DNA of 36,907 bases from CAZTCJ01 sp964612085 (lineage in GTDB: Bacteria; Pseudomonadota; Alphaproteobacteria; JAJFIK01). This document shows, in pieces, positions 1 to 5,179 of the stretch; within the stretch, counting starts at the first letter, position 1; each line of letters starts with the position of its first letter. A program made the position numbers and the translations under genes. A model generated the notes under the pieces. It had not been told where the DNA came from, searched no databases, and saw only the letters and a list, made by a program, of their open reading frames with translations. Where the stretch lies: assembly GCA_964612085.1 (NCBI GenBank), contig CAZTCJ010000033.1, forward strand, positions 1 to 36,907. The letters run 5' to 3'.

Positions 1-1
1 G

Positions 2-16
2 GGTCCTGACCCTAAT
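2..16. repeat. 15-base direct repeat, left copy (amyloid-module border)
   Basis: The word GGTCCTGACCCTAAT occurs here and again, identical and in the same orientation, at 5165-5179. In both copies the CTA is the complement of the TAG stop of a leftward gene, so the word starts inside a 3' end and runs downstream. GGTCCTGACC is itself a small inverted repeat (GGTC/GACC around two bases), as in REP-type intergenic elements. The two copies enclose the Fap-like cluster. Whether this marks a transferred block or is an ordinary dispersed repeat cannot be told from one window. Confidence 0.6.
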
Positions 17-569
17 TCAAGCCAGCGCTTTGCAGATCGATGGCGGAGCGCAGCGCCGCGTTCAGGGCGGCGTCCACATCGACCGCCCGCAGATTGAAAT
101 CCGCATTGGTCAGTTGGCTGATATCTGTTTGCGGTTTGGAGTTCTGCACCACCGTGATGATGCTGGTGAGTTGATCGTTCAACTCTTGTGGCAGGACATT
201 GCCGTTGCCTATCTGGGTGATGCTGCTGGTACTGGCGGCGGCCAGGGTCTGAATGATCTCGTCGGAGACGGTCGCGGACAGGACCGATTGGGCCTGGACG
301 ATGCCGTCCACCATGGTGACGGTCTCGATAGCGAAATCGAGAATATAGCCATTGGCCAGCAGCACGCCGCCGCGAATATCCTTCAGCTCGTCTTCCGGCA
401 CTTCCTCGTCCCAGAGATAAGGCCGCTGATCGGTGAAGGCCAGGTCTTCGAATTCGGAGGCGGGCAGGGGCTCAGGAACGGCGCACAGCGCCGTCACGGC
501 GAACGCCAGGGCGGCGATGCCCTGTTTCAGGCCGGCGCGGCGGGGCGTTTTGGGACGCGGCAAAACCAT
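12..569 (-). CDS. Small exported protein of the Fap-like amyloid locus
   Basis: I do not recognise this 185-residue protein as a named family. The N-terminus is basic and then hydrophobic (about residues 15-33), which looks like an export signal, with processing likely near residues 35-40. The mature part is acidic at first and has no membrane helix. Around residue 117 it carries a short ITQIGNGN stretch resembling the glutamine/asparagine-glycine core of curlin-type repeats. Its ATG at 567-569 overlaps the TGA stop of the C39 peptidase gene (ATGA), so the two are probably translationally coupled. Position and export suggest a minor subunit, chaperone or assembly factor for the repeat protein at 2229-4334; this is inference. 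No FapF-like pore is visible in the window, and this protein is much too short to be one. The gene ends at the window edge, with its stop codon inside the 15-base repeat. Confidence 0.75.
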   Translation of the reverse strand: MVLPRPKTPRRAGLKQGIAALAFAVTALCAVPEPLPASEFEDLAFTDQRPYLWDEEVPEDELKDIRGGVLLANGYILDFAIETVTMVDGIVQAQSVLSATVSDEIIQTLAAASTSSITQIGNGNVLPQELNDQLTSIITVVQNSKPQTDISQLTNADFNLRAVDVDAALNAALRSAIDLQSAGLN

Positions 570-1411
570 CAGTCCAGCCCCTGAAAGATGAATTCCTGGG
601 AGGTCCGGCGGCTCAGTTCCTGGACCGTTTGCGGCAGGTCTGGATCGATGGCGTAGCGCAAGGGGGCGGCGTCGGCGATCGCGATGGGCTCGTTGGCCTG
701 GAACCCGGCCCGGCCCACTTCCGGCTGATCGAGAATGACGAAGGCGATGTCGTTGGCGCGGAGGGTCTCGAATTCCTCACGCGAATAAAGGCCGAGGCCC
801 AGGGCCGGATCGCCCACGAGGACGCTGTCCTGGTTGATGCCCTTGATCACCACAAAATGAAAGTAGCCCCGGTAATTGATGAGCTGGATCGCGGGCACGC
901 CTTCCTCGGCGAGTTCCTCAAGGCTTACTCTGAACCCGGACGCTCTGAGCCCCTTGGATTGAAGGAAGCCTTTCATGTCGAGCATGGAAAAGCCCCGGGC
1001 CTGGATCTTTTGCGGATCGCCGGCCTTGAGCATGGCCTTGAACACTTCCGCCTCGCCGGTCTCGACTCCATAATGATAGGTGAGCATGGTGGCGACGGCG
1101 GCCGCGCCGCAACTGAAATCGTAGTTCTGGCGGACAACGGTGCGGAACCGCCTGGTCAGCATGCTGTCGGTCCGCACATTGAAGAGAGCGGAGCCGATGG
1201 GCAGCGGGATGCGTTCTTCCGGTTCATTGTTCCGCATGCCGACCAGTTGAATTTCGGGCGAGCCATCCGGGTTCGCCTGGGCCGCACCGGCGGTGGCGGG
1301 CTGAGGGCCGGAGCCGCCCGTCGCGCAGCCGCCCGCAAGCCCGGCAAGCAGAAAGACGGCGCACAGCGCCGCCTTCGCTCCGGATAGGGGGATGACTGAT
1401 CGAACTTGCAT
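569..1411 (-). CDS. C39-family cysteine peptidase lipoprotein, FapD-like
   Basis: Papain-like double-glycine peptidase fold of family C39, the family of FapD, which is needed for export and assembly of Fap amyloid. Counting from a GTG at 1423 (284 residues), the oxyanion Gln is Q99, followed by the YDFSCG motif with Cys105, then His189 in GYFHFVV and Asp205 in GDPALG, so the catalytic triad is complete. Residues 17-33 form a hydrophobic signal ending LAGGC, which fits a lipobox (lipidation at Cys33), so a membrane-anchored periplasmic enzyme is likely. I prefer the ATG at 1411 because AAAGGG lies 11 bases upstream, whereas the GTG at 1423 abuts that sequence. There is no transporter domain, unlike bacteriocin-processing C39 exporters. 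The context, two genes after an Asn/Gln repeat protein and coupled to a small exported protein, supports an amyloid-assembly role rather than bacteriocin maturation. Confidence 0.85.
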   Translation of the reverse strand: MQVRSVIPLSGAKAALCAVFLLAGLAGGCATGGSGPQPATAGAAQANPDGSPEIQLVGMRNNEPEERIPLPIGSALFNVRTDSMLTRRFRTVVRQNYDFSCGAAAVATMLTYHYGVETGEAEVFKAMLKAGDPQKIQARGFSMLDMKGFLQSKGLRASGFRVSLEELAEEGVPAIQLINYRGYFHFVVIKGINQDSVLVGDPALGLGLYSREEFETLRANDIAFVILDQPEVGRAGFQANEPIAIADAAPLRYAIDPDLPQTVQELSRRTSQEFIFQGLD

Positions 1412-1473
1412 TGGCCGAGACACCCTTTCAAGCGCCGTAACTCAGGCAAAAAGGCCGCCTACGATGTGAACCG

Positions 1474-1495
1474 CGGCCCCCGGTGGAGGGGGCCG
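1474..1495 (-). terminator. GC hairpin between two amyloid-locus genes
   Basis: CGGCCCCC (1474-1481) pairs with GGGGGCCG (1488-1495) around a six-base loop. On the leftward transcript no T-tract follows directly; the next T-run is about 30 bases on. It may be an attenuator or an mRNA-stabilising stem that sets expression of the peptidase below that of the upstream genes. Confidence 0.45.
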
Positions 1496-1499
1496 GCCG

Positions 1500-2099
1500 T
1501 CAGTTGATATTTACATTGACGTTCATCTGTGTCTGAATGACCACATTGTCAGCGGCATTCTGGATGATGGTCAGTGCGCCTTGCGCGCCCGAGAGCGCGT
1601 TGTTGTCGATGATGTTCGAGGGGATGAAATCGCCCACCTGAACACGCGTGTTGCCTTCGACATTGCCGGAGATCACCGACTGAAGCACGTCTTCCTCGGG
1701 CTGCACGAATTTACCGCGCACCGCATCGAGCGCATCGGCTTCCGTCTCGCCCCAGCCGCCGAAGACGTCCATGGACAAGATCTTCATGCGGCGTGCCGGC
1801 GCCTTGGGCTTCGGCGCGGCGCTTTTTTGTTGTGCCGTGTTGAGCGCCAAATTGCCCGAAAGCGTCGTGCGCAACGGTGCCATTGAGAAAGCATCGCGCG
1901 CGCTGTCGCCGAAAGCCGTGCTGTCGAAGGCGTTCGATGCTCCGAACCCGGCGGATGAGCCGCCGAAGGCAGAGTCGAACGCATCAGCCCAGGCAGCGCC
2001 CGGACCGATCAAAATCCCCAAGGAGAGAGCAGCTCCGAAGCGCCGGAGCAATGCGACAGTCTCCTGCGGCGAACGCCGTCTTTGGAGTGTCACTCTCAT
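1500..2099 (-). CDS. Exported Fap-locus accessory protein with beta-rich C-terminus
   Basis: A 199-residue protein with an N-terminal signal sequence (hydrophobic from about residue 22, probable cut after AWA near residue 38). The mature start is low complexity, with repeated AFDS and FG units (about 39-72), then a basic Ala/Pro/Lys stretch (90-104), then a C-terminal domain ending ALTIIQNAADNVVIQ and an alternating Asn/Val tail. The SGAQGALTIIQN ending is, as I remember it, reminiscent of C-terminal segments in Fap/Hfa-type fibre proteins, but I cannot confirm a family. The ATG at 2097-2099 has GGAG nine bases upstream. It lies 129 bases after the repeat protein gene and before the C39 peptidase, so one leftward operon is likely. 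Probable role: minor fibre component or extracellular accessory factor (FapE- or FapB-like); this is inference. Confidence 0.75.
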   Translation of the reverse strand: MRVTLQRRRSPQETVALLRRFGAALSLGILIGPGAAWADAFDSAFGGSSAGFGASNAFDSTAFGDSARDAFSMAPLRTTLSGNLALNTAQQKSAAPKPKAPARRMKILSMDVFGGWGETEADALDAVRGKFVQPEEDVLQSVISGNVEGNTRVQVGDFIPSNIIDNNALSGAQGALTIIQNAADNVVIQTQMNVNVNIN

Positions 2100-2186
2100 G
2101 ATTTAGGTCTCCACACCAAATGAGGCTCCCCCGCCTCGTTGACCCGCAAGACCCCCAACATACTCACGGAACGTATTGTTTTAGGT

Positions 2187-2221
2187 GGGTGACGGCGCAG
2201 AGCGCCGCCACCCGGTTTTTT
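2187..2221 (+). terminator. 12-bp hairpin followed by T6 (plus-strand reading)
   Basis: GGGTGACGGCGC (2187-2198) pairs with GCGCCGCCACCC (2202-2213) around a three-base loop with one mismatch, and GG plus six T follow on the plus strand. Read rightward it is a textbook intrinsic terminator, yet no rightward gene precedes it. Read leftward it is a strong intercistronic hairpin with no T-tract, just after the major repeat-protein gene. It could protect the 3' end of that message and lower downstream expression, or stop antisense transcription into it. Confidence 0.7.
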
Positions 2222-2228
2222 AAGCAGC

Positions 2229-4334
2229 TTAGATGCCGCCCGGAGCCGTGCCGACCGTGGACGGACCAGAGAACTGGCCGCCAGCAAAGGTCGCGCCAAC
2301 GCCGGTGACGGACACGCCAACAGCCGAGTTCATCACGTTGGACGAACCGTTGTTCTGTTGAACGTTCGCGACACCTTGGAAACCAGCGCCCAGGCCGTTG
2401 AACGAACCGGACACGGTGTTGTTGTAGGCATCGTCCGCCAGGGACAGAACCGTGTTACGGGCCACGGACGCGTCGAGATCGGCGCTGTTCGTGCCGCCTT
2501 TGTCGCCGAAGAGCGGCGGATCAAAGAACGGGTTGCCCACGGCGTCACCACCCTGAATACCGGCATTGATCGCCGTCACGGTATTCATGGAGTTGGCGTG
2601 GCCGTTGTTCTGCTGAACGTTGGCTGCACCCTGGAAGTCGGTGAACGAGTCAACGATCGAGTTCCGGCGATCTACACCGAAGTCGAAGACCAGGTTGTAG
2701 ATCACAACGCCGTCAACCGACGCCGAAGCGCGCAGTTGCGAGTCGTCGAACACACCGAACTGCGTGGCAACTTGCGTCGCCGCACCGATGGTGTTGCCGT
2801 GACCGTTGTTCTGCTGGACCGTCACCAGACCGGAGGTCGGGTTGGAGCCGTCAGCAGCGGCGTTGAAGGAACCGTCGATGTCGTTCCGCTTCTCCGTGGT
2901 CAGATCGGGCACGGTGTAATCGGACACCAGGCCGAACGTGTCACGGATCTGCTGAGCGACCGGATCCACTTCGACGGAAGAGAAGCCCGAAGAAGACGTG
3001 GCCGAGAAGGCGCTGGCGAAAGCGTCAGCATAGGTGCTGGAGATGCCGTCGCCGTTGAAATCGCCAACATTGGCCAGGTCGTCTTCGCTGATGATCAGCG
3101 TCGGGACTTCGTTGATCTCACCGCGCGCGTCGATGTCGCCATCGAACACGGAGGTGCCTTGGACGAGACCGCCCGAGGAGATCGTGGTGTCGATGTCGCC
3201 GCCGGAGATTTTCAGCGTGGCATCGTCTTCAGTCGGAGCAATGGCCAGAGCCGACAGATTGTGGGCCAACACTTGCGTCGAAGCACCGATCGCATTGTTG
3301 TTACCGTTGTTCTGTTGGATCTGGAACGAACCGCCGGCACCGTTGAAAGAACCGCTGTCGATGGTGTTCTCAAAACGGGTGTTGAGGTCGTTCAGAGCCC
3401 AATCCGGGAAAATGTCCGTGGACATATCGTCCTGGTCGAACTCGCTCCACAGGGTGGCGCTTTCGAAGAACTTGTCCAGCTCTTCCAGGTACTCGGAAGG
3501 CTCGGACGGGTCCTGGTTCAGCTCAGGAATCTGAGCGTCGGCGTCGCTCGAGAAGAAATCCTCGAACTGGTTGGCCTGACGGCCGCCGTCGATCACTTCC
3601 TGATACACGCCGCCAGACTGATCCTGGGCGCCGTCCTGGAAACCGCGGTTAGCGAACACGGCCTGGGCTTGGCCCATGGAGTTCGCGTCACCGTTGTTCT
3701 GTTGGACGTTCACGACACCCTGGAAGTTCTGGAACGCAGCACCGGTCACGTCGGTGGTGTCACCGTCCGTGATGGTGTTGACCCGATCCGGATCCCGCGT
3801 GGTGAACGGCTCTTCGTCCGGAGACAGGAACTGATCGCCCGGCGTGAAGTCAGACGCGGTCTGATCCACATTCGGGTCGATGAAGTTGCCTTCTTCGTCC
3901 GTCACCGGAGTCGGGTAACGGCCGAACACGAACGCGTTGTTGTTTTCAACTTTGTTCGGGTCGGACTCAGTGCCCACAGAAGCGCCGGTCGCCACCGAGT
4001 TGGTGTGACCTTGGCTTTCAGAACCAACACCGGCAACCACACCAGAAGCAGCGTTCATGGCGTTGTTGCTACCGTTGTTCTGTTGCAGGTTGACCGCACC
4101 CCGGCCGGCATTGTTGCCGGTCGATGTGAACGAACCGTCGATCAGGTTTTGACGGATCGTCTGGATGTCGATCGAAAGGGTCTCGATTACGCGGCCAGTG
4201 GCGTCAACAACGGCGCCGCTGTCCTCATACTCGCGAAACTGGCCCTCTGCATCAGGACCTTGGAACGCGAACGCCGGGCTAGCCACGCCCAGCGCCAGCA
4301 CCGAAGTGCCGATTACCAAGTTGCGTTTTAACAT
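2229..4334 (-). CDS. Fap-like amyloid repeat protein with six QQNNG repeats
   Basis: A 701-residue exported protein: signal peptide 1-23 (ends SPAFA), then six imperfect repeats in long variable linkers. Each repeat has an Asn-Ile/Val-Asp/Ser-Ser-Phe strand, then a V-Q-Q-N-N-G-x-x-N-x-M/I core. The QQNNG cores start at residues 84, 211, 340, 507, 574 and 659. Short Gln/Asn-Gly cores separated by linkers resemble the architecture of the Pseudomonas FapC/FapB fibre proteins, which usually have three repeats. Linkers are acidic (notably 280-312) and Ser/Thr-rich. I see no cysteine, so the CxxC of Pseudomonas FapC is absent. The ATG at 4332-4334 has GAGG about ten bases upstream. With the C39 peptidase downstream, the likely role is the main subunit of an extracellular functional amyloid for biofilm or adhesion. 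The alternative is a non-fibrillar Asn-rich adhesin. Confidence 0.85.
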   Translation of the reverse strand: MLKRNLVIGTSVLALGVASPAFAFQGPDAEGQFREYEDSGAVVDATGRVIETLSIDIQTIRQNLIDGSFTSTGNNAGRGAVNLQQNNGSNNAMNAASGVVAGVGSESQGHTNSVATGASVGTESDPNKVENNNAFVFGRYPTPVTDEEGNFIDPNVDQTASDFTPGDQFLSPDEEPFTTRDPDRVNTITDGDTTDVTGAAFQNFQGVVNVQQNNGDANSMGQAQAVFANRGFQDGAQDQSGGVYQEVIDGGRQANQFEDFFSSDADAQIPELNQDPSEPSEYLEELDKFFESATLWSEFDQDDMSTDIFPDWALNDLNTRFENTIDSGSFNGAGGSFQIQQNNGNNNAIGASTQVLAHNLSALAIAPTEDDATLKISGGDIDTTISSGGLVQGTSVFDGDIDARGEINEVPTLIISEDDLANVGDFNGDGISSTYADAFASAFSATSSSGFSSVEVDPVAQQIRDTFGLVSDYTVPDLTTEKRNDIDGSFNAAADGSNPTSGLVTVQQNNGHGNTIGAATQVATQFGVFDDSQLRASASVDGVVIYNLVFDFGVDRRNSIVDSFTDFQGAANVQQNNGHANSMNTVTAINAGIQGGDAVGNPFFDPPLFGDKGGTNSADLDASVARNTVLSLADDAYNNTVSGSFNGLGAGFQGVANVQQNNGSSNVMNSAVGVSVTGVGATFAGGQFSGPSTVGTAPGGI
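2346..4085 (-). repeat. Six coding repeats with QQNNG cores
   Basis: The QQNNG codons lie at 4071-4085, 3690-3704, 3303-3317, 2802-2816, 2601-2615 and 2346-2360. Core-to-core spacings are 127, 129, 167, 67 and 85 residues, so the units are clearly homologous but not tandem. The DNA word ACCGTTGTTCTGTTG or a near variant recurs at each core. The spacing and reading frame show protein repeats, not a CRISPR or DNA-level array. Confidence 0.85.
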
Positions 4335-4452
4335 CGCTCTTACCTCAGTAGTTGGGTCGATGAAGTTTTCGCATCATGCGAACCCTGCCTCCCGACAGGG
4401 AGACAAAGCTGTGCGCGATTCCAATCCTGAGCGCTAGAAAGACCTGGACGGG

Positions 4453-4469
4453 ACACGGATTGTCCGTGT
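4453..4469. promoter_or_regulatory. 17-base palindrome upstream of the amyloid operon
   Basis: ACACGGA and TCCGTGT are perfect complements around TTG. It sits about 120 bases upstream of the repeat-protein start codon. Arm length and spacing suit a dimeric repressor or activator. The regulator is not in the window. Confidence 0.4.
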
Positions 4470-4498
4470 GGTAGGGAGCATTCGCGGTGTGACGGCAC

Positions 4499-4554
4499 GC
4501 GATAGCCACCGGCGAACGCCGGCCCCGAACGTCCCGGGCGGGACCCGCTATCAC
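4499..4554 (-). promoter_or_regulatory. Possible three-way-junction RNA element in amyloid leader
   Basis: An outer stem GCGATAGC (4499-4506) with GCTATCAC (4547-4554, one wobble) encloses two hairpins: CCGGC/GCCGG (4509-4522, tetraloop) and GTCCC/GGGAC (4531-4544, tetraloop). Five T follow on the plus strand and five A precede on the minus strand, so the transcribed strand is uncertain. I assign minus because the only downstream gene is the leftward amyloid operon. I do not recognise a known riboswitch class. Confidence 0.35.
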
Positions 4555-5116
4555 GGTTTTTGCCTGCTGACAGTGGGAGAACCGCACCCAGAAACTCTTG
4601 ATACGGCCGATACTCAGAACTCATCCCCCAACCGTCATATCGACGGAATACGCCCATGCTCACTCACCGCGTCTTGCGACGCAGGCCTTACTTAAACGTG
4701 CAGGCGTGAAGCTCACGCACTACCTCGTTCGTCATCCCCCCGATTGGAGCTCATCCCTTCCAAAACGGCGAAGCAATGATCCCCGTGCGCGGATGGCGAG
4801 TGAGGTGCGAGCATCAAACTAGAAGTATTCCAGTTCAATGATCACGCCAGGGTGATACGACTATTCGGCCGGTGAGTAAACAAGGTTTTCCGCTGGTTAA
4901 TGTAGAAAACGACGAGGGTTTCCCGAAACGGATAAGGCAGATTCACGCCTGAAGAGTAATGCGGACAAGGGCTTTTGCGGCACGCCCCCGTTACGGTGCT
5001 GAAATACATACCGTTTTGTAATCTTACCGCGTTGCAAGAGAAGCTTTCGCCCGGCTTGGGGGCAAGCCGTGAAAACTTGGGGAAAATTTCCTCTTTGGAT
5101 AGGCGCTGCATCTGTA

Positions 5117-5144
5117 GCGTGTCAGGACGTAGGGCCTGACACGC
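5117..5144 (-). terminator. 10-bp perfect inverted repeat downstream of the M14 peptidase gene
   Basis: GCGTGTCAGG (5117-5126) and CCTGACACGC (5135-5144) pair perfectly around an eight-base loop, 30-58 bases past the stop of the leftward peptidase gene. There is no T-tract. It shares the GTCAGGAC word with the nearby 15-base repeat, so it may be part of the same REP-like element or act as a transcript end. Confidence 0.5.
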
Positions 5145-5164
5145 CGAATCGGTCTTGAGAATTT

Positions 5165-5179
5165 GGTCCTGACCCTAAT
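5165..5179. repeat. 15-base direct repeat, right copy
   Basis: Second exact copy of the word at 2-16, same orientation, overlapping the TAG stop of the M14 peptidase gene. The flanks differ outside the 15 bases. Confidence 0.6.

Larger units (their letters stand above)
4335..5174. other. 840-base gene-free leader upstream of the amyloid operon
   Basis: No convincing coding region is present on either strand. It should hold the promoter of the leftward amyloid operon, but I could not fix a -35/-10 pair by eye. Visible structure: a 17-base palindrome at 4453-4469, a branched fold at 4499-4554, a GCGTGA/TCACGC inverted repeat at 4704-4718, a GGAAAATTTCC near-palindrome near 5085, a hairpin at 5117-5144 and the 15-base repeat at 5165-5179. 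The part from about 4830 to 5100 appears more AT-rich than its surroundings. Confidence 0.6.

Noticed and set aside
2346..4085. Possible CRISPR-like array of ACCGTTGTTCTGTTG words
   Set aside because: Spacing is irregular (67-167 codons), always in frame, and explained by protein repeats.
2358..4331. 657-codon open frame on the plus strand
   Set aside because: It is the antisense shadow of the repeat protein; the translation is Arg/Val-rich with no domain, and the minus frame has a signal peptide, repeats and ribosome site.
2..5179. Composite transposon between the 15-base repeats
   Set aside because: No transposase or terminal inverted repeats are present; 15 bases is long for a target duplication, and both copies overlap stop codons of genes.
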